DNA of 64,000 bases from Cellulomonas sp. PhB143 (GTDB taxonomy: Bacteria > Actinomycetota > Actinomycetes > Actinomycetales > Cellulomonadaceae): contig NZ_RKIJ01000010.1 in NCBI RefSeq assembly GCF_003752595.1, forward strand, positions 186,001 to 250,000, written 5' to 3'. Under the pieces are notes generated by a model. That model was not told where the DNA came from and did not search any database. It saw nothing but the letters and a program-made list of their open reading frames with translations. Below, piece by piece: positions 43,081 through 51,878 of the stretch (position 1 is the first letter of the stretch; every line of letters starts with the position of its first letter). The position numbers and the translations under genes were made by a program.

Positions 43081-44763
43081 GTGGCTGAGTTCATCTACTC
43101 CATGTACAAGACGCGCAAGGCGCACGGTGACAAGGTCATCCTCGATGACGTCACCCTGAACTTCCTGCCCGGTGCCAAGATCGGCGTCGTCGGCCCCAAC
43201 GGCGCCGGGAAGTCCACGATCCTCAAGATCATGGCCGGGCTCGACCAGCCCTCCAACGGCGAGGCCCGGCTCTCGCCCGGGTACACGGTCGGGATCCTCC
43301 AGCAGGAGCCGCCGCTGAACGAGGAGAAGACGGTCCTCGGCAACGTCGAGGAGGGCGTCGCCGAGATCAAGGGCAAGCTCGACCGCTTCAACGAGATCTC
43401 CGCGCTCATGGCGGAGCCCGACGCGGACTTCGACGCGCTCATGGCCGAGATGGGCGAGCTCCAGGAGGCCATCGACGCCGCCGACGCGTGGGACCTCGAC
43501 TCCCAGCTCGAGCAGGCGATGGACGCCCTGCAGTGCCCGCCGCCGGACGCCGACGTCTCGGTGCTCTCCGGAGGTGAGCGGCGCCGCGTCGCGCTGTGCA
43601 AGTTGCTGCTCGAGAAGCCCGACCTGCTGCTCCTCGACGAGCCCACGAACCACCTGGACGCGGAGTCGGTGAACTGGCTCGAGCAGCACCTGTCCCAGTA
43701 CCCGGGCGCCATCCTGGCCGTCACCCACGACCGCTACTTCCTCGACCACGTCGCGGAGTGGATCTGCGAGGTCGACCGCGGCCGCCTGTACCCGTACGAG
43801 GGCAACTACTCGACGTACCTGGAGAAGAAGCAGGAGCGCCTCGAGGTCCAGGGCAAGAAGGACGCCAAGCTCGCCAAGCGGCTGCGCGACGAGCTCGAGT
43901 GGGTCAGGTCGAACGCCAAGGGCCGCCAGACCAAGTCGAAGGCGCGCCTCGCCCGATACGAGGAGATGGCCGCGGAGGCGGACCGCACCCGCAAGCTCGA
44001 CTTCGAGGAGATCCAGATCCCGCCGGGCCCGCGCCTGGGGTCGCTCGTCCTGGAGGCGCAGGGCCTCGAGAAGGGCTTCGACGGGCGCGCCCTCATCGAC
44101 GGCCTGTCGTTCACGCTGCCGCGCAACGGCATCGTCGGCGTCATCGGCCCCAACGGTGTCGGCAAGACGACGCTCTTCAAGACGATCGTGGGCCTCGAGC
44201 CGCTCGACGGGGGCGAGCTCAAGGTCGGCGAGACCGTCTCGATCTCCTACGTCGACCAGGGCCGCGGCGGCATCGACCCGAAGAAGACCCTCTTCGAGGT
44301 CGTCTCGGACGGGCTCGACTTCATCAAGGTCGGCAACGTCGAGATGCCCTCGCGCGCGTACGTGGCGGCCTTCGGGTTCAAGGGTCCGGACCAGCAGAAG
44401 CCCGCGGGCGTGCTCTCCGGCGGTGAGCGCAACCGGCTGAACCTGGCCCTGACCCTCAAGCAGGGCGGCAACCTGCTGCTCCTCGACGAGCCCACCAACG
44501 ACCTGGACACCGAGACGCTCGGCTCGCTCGAGAACGCGCTGCTCGAGTTCCCGGGCTGCGCCGTCGTGGTCTCCCACGACCGGTGGTTCCTCGACCGCGT
44601 CGCGACGCACATCCTCGCCTACGAGGGCACGGAGCAGGACCCGGCGAGCTGGTACTGGTTCGAGGGCAACTTCGCCTCCTACGAGGAGAACAAGGTGGAG
44701 CGGCTCGGCGTCGAGGCGGCACGCCCGCACCGCGTCACGCACCGCCGCCTGACGCGCGACTGA
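43081..44763 (+). CDS. ettA: Energy-dependent translational throttle protein EttA (ABC-F)
   Basis: A 560-residue ABC-F protein that binds the ribosomal E site and gates the first elongation step according to ATP/ADP. Cassette 1 has GPNGAGKST near 40, SGGERRRVALCKLL near 164 and LLLDEPTNHLDAESV. The arm region NYSTYLEKKQERLEVQGKKD begins near 243. Cassette 2 has GPNGVGKTT near 355, SGGERNRLNLALTL near 447 and LLLDEPTNDLD. The length and motifs are those of EttA. The start is a GTG. Confidence 0.96.
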   Translation: MAEFIYSMYKTRKAHGDKVILDDVTLNFLPGAKIGVVGPNGAGKSTILKIMAGLDQPSNGEARLSPGYTVGILQQEPPLNEEKTVLGNVEEGVAEIKGKLDRFNEISALMAEPDADFDALMAEMGELQEAIDAADAWDLDSQLEQAMDALQCPPPDADVSVLSGGERRRVALCKLLLEKPDLLLLDEPTNHLDAESVNWLEQHLSQYPGAILAVTHDRYFLDHVAEWICEVDRGRLYPYEGNYSTYLEKKQERLEVQGKKDAKLAKRLRDELEWVRSNAKGRQTKSKARLARYEEMAAEADRTRKLDFEEIQIPPGPRLGSLVLEAQGLEKGFDGRALIDGLSFTLPRNGIVGVIGPNGVGKTTLFKTIVGLEPLDGGELKVGETVSISYVDQGRGGIDPKKTLFEVVSDGLDFIKVGNVEMPSRAYVAAFGFKGPDQQKPAGVLSGGERNRLNLALTLKQGGNLLLLDEPTNDLDTETLGSLENALLEFPGCAVVVSHDRWFLDRVATHILAYEGTEQDPASWYWFEGNFASYEENKVERLGVEAARPHRVTHRRLTRD

Positions 44764-44777
44764 CGCGCAGACGCCCC

Positions 44778-44822
44778 GCGGCCGCCCTGCCGACGTGCCC
44801 GGTCACCCGGGAGGGCGGCCGC
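44778..44822 (+). terminator. Hairpin terminator after ettA
   Basis: An 11-bp perfect stem GCGGCCGCCCT with a 23-base loop that itself can pair (CCGG/CCGG). It overlaps and competes with the 26-bp palindrome that follows. Confidence 0.55.
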
Positions 44823-44841
44823 ACCGGGCCCGGTGCGGCCG
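44816..44841. repeat. 26-bp perfect palindrome between ettA and GTPase pair 2
   Basis: Half-site CGGCCGCACCGGG followed directly by its reverse complement. It shares 7 bases with the right arm of the ettA hairpin, so the two structures exclude each other. Confidence 0.7.
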
Positions 44842-44900
44842 GCGACCACGTCGCCCGCCGCCCGGTCCCGTCTCGCCGCGTGAAGGTCGGGCACCTCGGG

Positions 44901-44906
44901 CAGACT
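44901..44906 (+). promoter_or_regulatory. Candidate -10 box of GTPase pair 2
   Basis: CAGACT ending 6 bases before the ATG at 44913; a weaker variant of the TAnnnT box. Confidence 0.35.
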
Positions 44907-44912
44907 GGCGCC

Positions 44913-46892
44913 ATGACCGAGCCCGGGCGCGCCGACGCGGGAGCCCGCGAGCCGACGCTCGTCGGGCCCCTCGTGGCACTGCGGGAGACCGCCGCGCGGC
45001 TGCGGCTCCCGCTGGGCGTCCCCGGCCTGGCCGACGACGTCGCGGCGCGCGACGGCGTCGTCGCCCAGCTCGACGACTACCTGCTGCCGCGCCTGCGCGC
45101 CGCCCGGGCGCCGCTGCTCGTCGTGGTCGGCGGCTCCACCGGGGCAGGCAAGTCCACGCTCCTCAACTCCCTCCTCGGCGCGCGCGTCAGCGCGGCCGGG
45201 GTGCTGCGCCCGACGACGCGCGCGCCCCTGCTCGTGCACCGGCCGGAGGACGAGCGGTGGTTCGCGGACGACCGCGTGCTCGGGTCGCTCTCCCGGCGCC
45301 GCCGCGCACCGCGGGAGGCGCCGGCGAACGCTTCCGGCGTCGCGGCACCGCGGGGCGAGTCGGGCGAGCTCGTGCTCGTCGCGAGCGACCTGCTGCCCGC
45401 GGGGCTCGCCCTGCTCGACGCCCCGGACCTGGACTCGGTCTCGACGGAGAACCGCGCGCTCGCCGCCCAGCTGTTCGCGGCCGCCGACCTGTGGCTGTTC
45501 GTCACGACCGCGTCCCGGTACGCCGACGCCGTGCCGTGGGACGCGCTCGCGGGCGCCGCCGCGCGGCACGCCCAGGTGGCGGTGGTGCTCGACCGCGCGG
45601 ACCCCGCGGTGCCGGAGGTCGCCGCGGACCTGGGACGGCTCATGCGCGAGCACGGCCTCGAGGCCTCCGACCTGCTCGTCGTGCCGGAGGACGCCCTGGT
45701 GGACGGCCTGCTGCCCGAGCGCGCCGTCGCGCCGGTCGCCGACCGGCTCACCGCGCTCGGTGCCGACCCCGCCCGCCGCGGCGCGGTCGCCGCCGCGACA
45801 CGGGACGGCGCGGTGGACGACGTCGTCGTGCGGACCCGGCGACTCGCGGCGGCGGCCCGGCGCCAGCAGGACGCCGCGCACCGCCTGCGCGAGGCGGTCC
45901 ACGTGGCGCACGACGAGGCGCGGGACCGGATCGGCGCGGCTACCCGCGACGGGTCGATGCTGCGCGGCGAGGTGCTCGCGCGCTGGCAGGACTTCGTCGG
46001 CACGGGGGAGTTCTTCCGTGCCCTCGAGCGGCGCGTCGGGCGGGCGCGCGACCGTGTCGTGGCGTTCCTGCGGGGCCGCCCGCGCGCGCCGGAGGTCGAG
46101 GAGGCGATCGCGCACGGCCTCGCCGCGGTGCTGCTCGACGCCGCGGACGCCGCCGCCGAGCGGACCGGGACGGCCTGGCTCGCCGACCCGGCGGGCCGCG
46201 AGCTCGTGGGTGCCGGTCTCGACCGCGCCGCGCCGGGGCTCGCCGACGAGGTCGCCACCACGGTGCGCGAGTGGCAGGGCGACGTGCTCGGGCTGGTGCG
46301 CGAGCAGGGCCAGGGGCGGCGCGGCGTCGCTCGCGCGCTGTCGTTCGGGCTCAACGGCGTGGGCGTGAGCCTCATGGTCGTCGTGTTCGCCTCGACCGGC
46401 GGGCTGACCGGCGCCGAGGTGGGGATCGCGGGCGGGACGGCGCTGGCGGCGCAGAAGGTGCTCGAGGCGGTCTTCGGCGACGACGCCGTGCGGCGCCTGA
46501 CGCGCGTCGCGCACGAGCGCCTCGACGCGCGGGCCGGGGAGGTGCTCGACCGCCAGGCGCGACGCTGGACGGACGTGCTCGACGAGCTCGGCGCCGGTGC
46601 CCCCGGGCCCGGCGCGCTCGGGGCGCTGGCCGACGCCGTCGAGCAGGTGGCGCTCGCCGAGCGCGCCGAGCGGCCGGCGGCCGGGGCCCTGGACCCGGGC
46701 GCGGCCGACGGCGGGCGGCTGCGCGGCGCCGGCGCGGGGGCGGTATCGGCGGCACCGAGCACCGGGCCCGGCGACGGTGCGCAGGACGCCGTGGTCCCCG
46801 GGCCGCGCCGGCGCGGGCTGTTCCGGCGGCGCCACGCGGCGGGTGACGTGGACACGGCAGGCAGCGCGGGCACCGCGGGCGGCGAGGGCTGA
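44913..46892 (+). CDS. Dynamin-like GTPase, member A of pair 2
   Basis: A 659-residue GTPase paralogous to the gene at 39035. G1 is GGSTGAGKST (73-82), switch I is AAGVLRPTTRAPLL, G3 is LLDAPDLDSV, and the G4 position reads VVLDRAD. A hydrophobic stretch (GVGVSLMVVVFASTGGLTGAEVGIAGG, about 485-510) may touch the membrane; member A of pair 1 lacks such a clear stretch. The last 100 residues are low-complexity Ala/Gly/Arg. TGATG couples it to the next gene. Confidence 0.82.
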   Translation: MTEPGRADAGAREPTLVGPLVALRETAARLRLPLGVPGLADDVAARDGVVAQLDDYLLPRLRAARAPLLVVVGGSTGAGKSTLLNSLLGARVSAAGVLRPTTRAPLLVHRPEDERWFADDRVLGSLSRRRRAPREAPANASGVAAPRGESGELVLVASDLLPAGLALLDAPDLDSVSTENRALAAQLFAAADLWLFVTTASRYADAVPWDALAGAAARHAQVAVVLDRADPAVPEVAADLGRLMREHGLEASDLLVVPEDALVDGLLPERAVAPVADRLTALGADPARRGAVAAATRDGAVDDVVVRTRRLAAAARRQQDAAHRLREAVHVAHDEARDRIGAATRDGSMLRGEVLARWQDFVGTGEFFRALERRVGRARDRVVAFLRGRPRAPEVEEAIAHGLAAVLLDAADAAAERTGTAWLADPAGRELVGAGLDRAAPGLADEVATTVREWQGDVLGLVREQGQGRRGVARALSFGLNGVGVSLMVVVFASTGGLTGAEVGIAGGTALAAQKVLEAVFGDDAVRRLTRVAHERLDARAGEVLDRQARRWTDVLDELGAGAPGPGALGALADAVEQVALAERAERPAAGALDPGAADGGRLRGAGAGAVSAAPSTGPGDGAQDAVVPGPRRRGLFRRRHAAGDVDTAGSAGTAGGEG

Positions 46893-48490
46893 TGGCCGGC
46901 ATCGGGCTCGAGGCGCGCACGCGCGCGCTGGGCGGCGCGCTGGCCGCCGGCGAGGGGCGCCTGCCGCCACAGGTCGCGGACCGCGCGCGGCGCGTCGTCG
47001 AGCTCACCGAGCAGCGCACCGCGCTCTCCGCCGAGCACACGGTCGTGGCCGTCGCGGGGGCGACCGGGTCCGGCAAGTCCACGCTCGTCAACGCGCTCGC
47101 GGGGGCCCGGGTGGCCGAGCCCGGCGTGCTGCGCCCGACGACGGCCCGGGCGCGGGCGGCGGTCGAGTCCTCCGGCACGCCGGGGGAGGGCGACGGTGCC
47201 CGGGCGCTGCTCGACTGGCTCGAGGTGAGCGACCGCGTGGACCTCCCGCCCGGCGACGGGTCCGCGCGCGGTCTGGTCCTGCTGGACCTGCCGGACCACG
47301 ACTCCGTCGTCGTCGAGCACCGGCTGCGCGCCGAGCGGCTCGTCGAACGGGCGGACCTGCTGGTCTGGGTCGTCGACCCGCAGAAGTACGCCGACGCCGC
47401 GCTGCACGAGCGGTTCCTGCGGCCGCTGGCGCGCCACCAGGACGTCGTCGTCCTCGTGGTCAACCAGGTCGACCGGCTCGAGCCCGAGGAGGCCGCGGCC
47501 GTTGCCGCGGACCTCGCGCGCCTCGCCGCGCAGGACGGCCTGCCCGACGTCCGGGTGCTGGCGGCGTCGGCCCTGACCGGCGAGGGCGTGCCGGAGCTGC
47601 GCCGCATGCTCGCGCAGGCCGCGGACCGGCGCGAGGCCGCGACCGCCCGGCTCGCCGCCGGGGTGCGCGCCGCCGCGGAGGAGGTCCTGGAGGCGTGCGG
47701 CGACGGCCGTGAGCCCGGGCCGCCCGGACGGGAGCGCCTGGTCGACGGGCTCGAGCGCGCCGCCGGCGTCGACACGGTCGTGCGTGCGGTGCGCGCGGCA
47801 GCGGTCCGCGACGCGCGAGCGGCCACGGGCTGGCCGGTCACCCGCTGGCTCGCGCGCTTCCGCCCGGACCCGCTGCGCCGGATCGGGCTGCGCGACGTCG
47901 GCGAGCGCGCGGACCTCGTGCGCACGTCGCTGCCGGTCGCTCGCTCCTCGGCGAGCGCCGCGTCGCGCTCCGCCGTGCGGGACGCGGTGCGGGAGGCGAC
48001 CGCCGCGATGCCGCCCCGCTGGGCCCAGGCGGCGCGGGACCGGGTCGAGCGCAGCGCCGACGCGCTCCCCGACGCCCTCGACCGCGCCGTCGCGGGGACG
48101 AGCCTCGGGGCCGCCGAGCGCCCCTGGTGGTGGCGCGCGGTCAACGTCCTGCAGTGGCTCGTGCTGGGCGTCGGCGCGCTGGGGCTGGTCTGGCTCGGCG
48201 TGCTCGCCGTGGCGGGCTACCTGCGGGTGACGGAGCCGACGACGCCGTCCTGGTGGGGCCTCCCGGTGCCCACCGTCCTCGTTCTCGGGGCTCTCGTCGT
48301 GGGGCTGGTCGTGGCGGGGGCGAGCCGGCTCGCGGCGGGGGCCGGGGCCCGGGTCCGGGCCCGCCAGGTGCGCCGCCGCCTGCGCCGCGCGGTGGGCGCC
48401 GTCGCCGACGAGCACGTGCGCCTGCCCCTCGCGGAGGAGCAGGCGGAGCTCGCCCGCTGCCGGACGAGCGCGGTGATCGCGGCGGGCTGA
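46892..48490 (+). CDS. Membrane GTPase (YfjP-like), member B of pair 2
   Basis: A 532-residue paralogue of the gene at 40747. G1 is GATGSGKST (56-64), switch I is PGVLRPTT, G3 is LDLPDHDS, the VVDPQKYADAALH motif is kept, and G4 is NQVD. Two membrane helices lie near 418-446 and 458-480 (WLVLGVGALGLVWLGVLAVAGYL and TVLVLGALVVGLVVAGASRL). Its start overlaps the upstream stop by one base (TGATG). The high conservation of the G motifs in both copies suggests both are functional. Confidence 0.85.
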   Translation: MAGIGLEARTRALGGALAAGEGRLPPQVADRARRVVELTEQRTALSAEHTVVAVAGATGSGKSTLVNALAGARVAEPGVLRPTTARARAAVESSGTPGEGDGARALLDWLEVSDRVDLPPGDGSARGLVLLDLPDHDSVVVEHRLRAERLVERADLLVWVVDPQKYADAALHERFLRPLARHQDVVVLVVNQVDRLEPEEAAAVAADLARLAAQDGLPDVRVLAASALTGEGVPELRRMLAQAADRREAATARLAAGVRAAAEEVLEACGDGREPGPPGRERLVDGLERAAGVDTVVRAVRAAAVRDARAATGWPVTRWLARFRPDPLRRIGLRDVGERADLVRTSLPVARSSASAASRSAVRDAVREATAAMPPRWAQAARDRVERSADALPDALDRAVAGTSLGAAERPWWWRAVNVLQWLVLGVGALGLVWLGVLAVAGYLRVTEPTTPSWWGLPVPTVLVLGALVVGLVVAGASRLAAGAGARVRARQVRRRLRRAVGAVADEHVRLPLAEEQAELARCRTSAVIAAG

Positions 48491-48533
48491 GCCGCGCCGG
48501 TCGCGTGTCGGTGGTGCGTGCGAGCATCCGGGC

Positions 48534-49154
48534 GTGGACGTCGCCCTTCCCCCCGACCTGTCGATCGACGCCGTGCGCACGCCGCGCCTCGTCCTGGCCC
48601 CCGCCGTGCCGGACGACCTGGACGCCGTGCACGCGTGGTTCTCCGACCCGCGCACCTGCGAGCACGTGCCCGCGGTCCGGCACACCGACCCCGAGCAGAC
48701 GCGGTCGCTCATCGAGCGTCAGGTCCAGGGCCGCGAGCGCGAGGGCCTCGCGTCGTGGGTCGTGCGGCTGCGGGAGGACGTCCCGGAGCGCGGTCTGCGG
48801 GCGGGGGAGGCGGTGGGCTGGGGCGGCGCGAGCCCCTGCCCGTTCGAGGCGTGGAACCTGGGCTACCGGCTGGACCCGCGCGCCTGGGGGATGGGCGTGG
48901 CGACCGAGGTCTCGTGGGCGGCGCTCGCCGCCGCACGGTCGGTCCGGCCCGGGCGGCCGGTGACGGGACGGGTCCTGGCGCACAACCCCGCGTCGGTCGC
49001 CGTCCTGCGCAAGGTGGGCATGGCGGTCCGGTGGGAGGGCGATGCGTGGGGTACCGCGCCGGGCGCCGAGCTGACCCGGGGCGTGCGCCGCATGGTCCTC
49101 GCGGACCGCCCGCTGGACAGCGTTACGCTCGACGCGCTGGTCGCGCTCGGCTGA
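48534..49154 (+). CDS. GNAT-family N-acetyltransferase
   Basis: A 206-residue RimJ/RimL-like acetyltransferase: TPRLVLAPAVPDDLDAVHAWFSDP near 17, then ASWVVRLRED and GYRLDPRAWGMGVATEVSWAAL, which is the acetyl-CoA loop (R-x-W-G-M-G), followed by ARVLAHNPASVAVLRKVGM-type residues (GRVLAHNPASVAVLRKVGM). Substrate may be a protein N-terminus or a small amine; not decidable here. The start is a GTG with little upstream signal. Confidence 0.87.
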   Translation: MDVALPPDLSIDAVRTPRLVLAPAVPDDLDAVHAWFSDPRTCEHVPAVRHTDPEQTRSLIERQVQGREREGLASWVVRLREDVPERGLRAGEAVGWGGASPCPFEAWNLGYRLDPRAWGMGVATEVSWAALAAARSVRPGRPVTGRVLAHNPASVAVLRKVGMAVRWEGDAWGTAPGAELTRGVRRMVLADRPLDSVTLDALVALG

Positions 49155-49189
49155 GGGGCGACGACCGCGACCCGATCCGAAGGAGAACC

Positions 49190-49684
49190 GTGAGACTGCA
49201 CGTGCCCGTCGCGCTGCGCTGGTCCGACCTGGACGCCTACCAGCACGTCAACAACGTCGAGATGTTCCGGCTCCTGGAGGACGCGCGCATCACCGCCTTC
49301 TGGCGCCACGACGACGCGGACCTCGAGGAGCCGTGGCCGACGGCGGTGCTCGACACGGGCCCTCGGGCGACCTCCCACACCCTCGTCGCGCGCCAGGAGA
49401 TCGAGTACCTGCGCCCGCTCGGGTTCACCCGGACGCCGGTGCGCGTGGAGATGTGGATCGGCCGGCTCGGCGGGGCCAGCATGGAGGTCTGCTACGAGGT
49501 GCACGACGGCGCGCAGCACTTCGACCGGACCGGCCCGACGACGGGCGGCAGCCCCTACGCCAAGGCGTCCACGACGATCGTCGTCGTCGACGCGGCGACG
49601 GGCTCGCCGCGACGCCTCGACCCGCGCGAGCGCGCGGCGTGGGAACCGTTCCTCGAGGAGCCCCTGACCTTCCGGCGGCGCTGA
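49190..49684 (+). CDS. Acyl-CoA thioesterase (4HBT hot-dog fold)
   Basis: A 164-residue hot-dog protein. VALRWSDLDAYQHVNNVEMFRLLEDAR carries the conserved Asp and the QHVNN motif of YbgC/FadM-like thioesterases. IEYLRPLGFTRTPVRVEMWIGRLGGASMEVCYEV follows. AAGGAG lies 4-5 bases before the GTG. It hydrolyses acyl-CoA, probably medium or branched chains. It may be in one transcript with the acetyltransferase gene 36 bases upstream. Confidence 0.9.
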   Translation: MRLHVPVALRWSDLDAYQHVNNVEMFRLLEDARITAFWRHDDADLEEPWPTAVLDTGPRATSHTLVARQEIEYLRPLGFTRTPVRVEMWIGRLGGASMEVCYEVHDGAQHFDRTGPTTGGSPYAKASTTIVVVDAATGSPRRLDPRERAAWEPFLEEPLTFRRR

Positions 49685-49714
49685 GCGCCCGGCGGTGTCG
49701 AGCTCTCGCCGGTC

Positions 49715-50224
49715 CTACGCGTCGGTCCGCGCGAGCTCCTTGGCGTACCAGCGCTCGGAGTACGGGCCGCCGTTGAAGGCGGGCACGCGGACGTAGCCGC
49801 GCCCCTCGTACAGGCGGTGGGACTCGACGAGGTCGTGGCGCGTGTCGAGCTGCACCCGCCGCACGCCGCGACCGGCCGCGAAGGACTCGACCGCGTCCAG
49901 GAGGTGGCCGCCGAGGCCCGTGCCGCGGGCTGCGGGCGTGACGAACACGCGCTTGACCTCGCCGACGCCCGCCGCGCCGTCGGGCGCGAGCTCGAGGCCC
50001 GCGCAGCCGATCGGCTCCCCGGCCGCGTCGAGCGCGACGAGGAACGTGCCGCCGGGCGCCGCGAGCTCGTCGCTCGGGTCCTCGGCGAGCGCGGCGTCGA
50101 CCTCGGCCGTGGTCGCGGGGCGCCCGTACCAGCGGCTCGCGACCTCGTCGGTGTACTCGCGCAGCACGCGCCGGGCGAGGGCGTCGTCCGGGCGCACGGT
50201 GCGGATCTCGGCGGGGCTCGTCAC
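49715..50224 (-). CDS. GNAT-family N-acetyltransferase
   Basis: A 169-residue acetyltransferase of the PhnO/ElaA-like type. GVGEVKRVFVTPAARGTGLGGHLLDAVESFA near 90-120 is the acetyl-CoA-binding region, and GVRRVQLDTRHDLVESHRLYEGRGYVRV is the usual C-terminal half. The GTG at 50224 overlaps the stop of the upstream SDR/DUF2867 gene by 4 bases, so it is translated with it. Substrate unknown. Confidence 0.88.
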   Translation of the reverse strand: MTSPAEIRTVRPDDALARRVLREYTDEVASRWYGRPATTAEVDAALAEDPSDELAAPGGTFLVALDAAGEPIGCAGLELAPDGAAGVGEVKRVFVTPAARGTGLGGHLLDAVESFAAGRGVRRVQLDTRHDLVESHRLYEGRGYVRVPAFNGGPYSERWYAKELARTDA

Positions 50225-51795
50225 GCCCGGGATCGTACCGGTCGGGCGCGCCGGGCGGCACGCTCCGCGGCCTCCTTGATGTTGCGCTGCATGCCGCCGA
50301 ACACGATGCCGTGGAAGGGCTTGACCGCCCACCAGTACGCCTGGCCCGCGAGGCCGTGGGGGTAGAAGAGCGCCCGCTGAGCGAAGTAGGTGCGGCCGGG
50401 GCCGGCCGCCTCGGAGACGTCGGGGACCCGGGCGCTCGCCGTGTCCTCGGCGTCGGTGATCTCCTCGGCCGCGTCGTCGACCCGCAGCTCGAGCCAGGCG
50501 AGCCCGGGCGCGCGCATCTCCGCGCGCAGCAGGAGCCTGCGGCCGGGGTCGATGGCCTCGACGCGCCAGAAGTCCAGGACGTCGTCCACGCGCAGGGTGC
50601 GCTCGTCGCGGCGTCCGCGGCGCAGGCCCGGGCCGCCGACGGCGCGGTCCATCAGCCCACGCGCCCGCCACGCGAGCGACCACGAGTACCAGCCGCGCTG
50701 CCCCCCGATCGCCTGGACCACCGTCCAGAGCGTCTCGGCCGGGGCGTCGACGACGGTGCGGCGCTCGTCCACGAACAGCGACCCGCCGGCCCAGTCCGGG
50801 TCGGTGGGCAGGGGCTCGCTCGGCGCCCCGGGCACGGACGCCGACGACCACCGGGTCGCCACCTCCCCGTCGTGGATGCGCTCCAGGGCGAGACCGACGG
50901 CGTCGGTGAACCCGAGCAGCCCCTCCGGCGGGTCCGGCACGTAGGCCCGCACGTCGTCCTCGTCGCAGACCACCTCGTGCTGGAGCGACTCGACGAGCGG
51001 CCGGGCGATGCCCGCGGGCACGGGCGTGACCAGGCCCACCCAGAGCGAGGAGAGCCGCGGGGTCAGCACCGGGACGCTGGCGATGATCCGCCGGGGCAGG
51101 CCGGCGACCTTCGCGTAGCGCTGCATCATGTCCCGGTAGGTCAGCACGTCGGGCCCGCCGATGTCGAAGGCGCGCGAGACGTCGTCGGGCATCGTGGCGC
51201 TGCCCACGAGGTAGCGCAGCACGTCGCGCACGGCGATCGGCTGGATCCGGTTGTCGACCCAGCGGGGCGTGGTCATCGCGGGCAGCCGCTCGGTCAGGTA
51301 GCGCATCATCTCGAACGACGCGGAGCCGGAGCCGATGATCACGGCGGCCTGCAGGACCGTCGTGGGGACCCCGGAGGCGAGCAGGATCTCCCCGACCTCC
51401 TTGCGGGAGGACAGGTGGGGCGAGAGGTCCTCGCCCTGCGGGTACAGGCCGCCGAGATACACGATGCGCCGCACGCCGGCCTCGCGGGCCGCGCGGGCGA
51501 AGGTCAGCGCGGTGTGCCGGTCGCGCGCCTCGAACTTCTTACCGCTGCCGAGGGAGTGGATGAGGTAGTAGGCGACGTCGGCGCCCTCGAGCGCTGAGCG
51601 GATCTGGTCGAGGTCGCTCGCGTCCGCCTCGACGGTCTCGACGTCGTCGGCCCAGGGCCGCGCCACGAGCCGGTCGGGGTTGCGCGCGACCGCACGCACC
51701 CGGTGCCCGGCGGCGAGCAGCTCGGGCACCAGGCGGCCGCCCACGTACCCGGTCACGCCGGTGACGGCGACGGTCTGTCGGTCGTACTGCTCCAC
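50221..51795 (-). CDS. SDR-fold NAD(P)-binding protein with DUF2867 domain
   Basis: A 524-residue two-domain protein. The N-terminal half (1-330) is an atypical SDR: VAVTGVTGYVGGRLVPELLAAG is the nucleotide site, with YYLIHSLGSGKKFEARDR and RIVYLGGLYPQGEDLSPHLSSR. The C-terminal half (about 350-510) is a DUF2867/SRPBCC-like domain (TVVDAPAETLWTVVQAIGGQRGWYSW). AGGAGG lies 5 bases before the GTG start. Proteins of this build are thought to act on ubiquinone- or lipid-like substrates, with no proven reaction. First gene of a two-gene operon with the acetyltransferase. Confidence 0.88.
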   Translation of the reverse strand: MEQYDRQTVAVTGVTGYVGGRLVPELLAAGHRVRAVARNPDRLVARPWADDVETVEADASDLDQIRSALEGADVAYYLIHSLGSGKKFEARDRHTALTFARAAREAGVRRIVYLGGLYPQGEDLSPHLSSRKEVGEILLASGVPTTVLQAAVIIGSGSASFEMMRYLTERLPAMTTPRWVDNRIQPIAVRDVLRYLVGSATMPDDVSRAFDIGGPDVLTYRDMMQRYAKVAGLPRRIIASVPVLTPRLSSLWVGLVTPVPAGIARPLVESLQHEVVCDEDDVRAYVPDPPEGLLGFTDAVGLALERIHDGEVATRWSSASVPGAPSEPLPTDPDWAGGSLFVDERRTVVDAPAETLWTVVQAIGGQRGWYSWSLAWRARGLMDRAVGGPGLRRGRRDERTLRVDDVLDFWRVEAIDPGRRLLLRAEMRAPGLAWLELRVDDAAEEITDAEDTASARVPDVSEAAGPGRTYFAQRALFYPHGLAGQAYWWAVKPFHGIVFGGMQRNIKEAAERAARRARPVRSRA

Positions 51796-51878
51796 GGGTC
51801 CTCCTGCGCTCGTCGGGCCCGGTGGGCCCGGTCGTCCGGTCGGTCCTTCTGCTCCCGGGGCTGCCGCGGATGCGGCCG

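Noticed and set aside
45077-48712. A 1,211-codon open frame on the minus strand opposite GTPase pair 2.
   Set aside because: Antisense shadow with Ala/Arg/Ser-rich translation and no domain; the plus-strand GTPases are certain.
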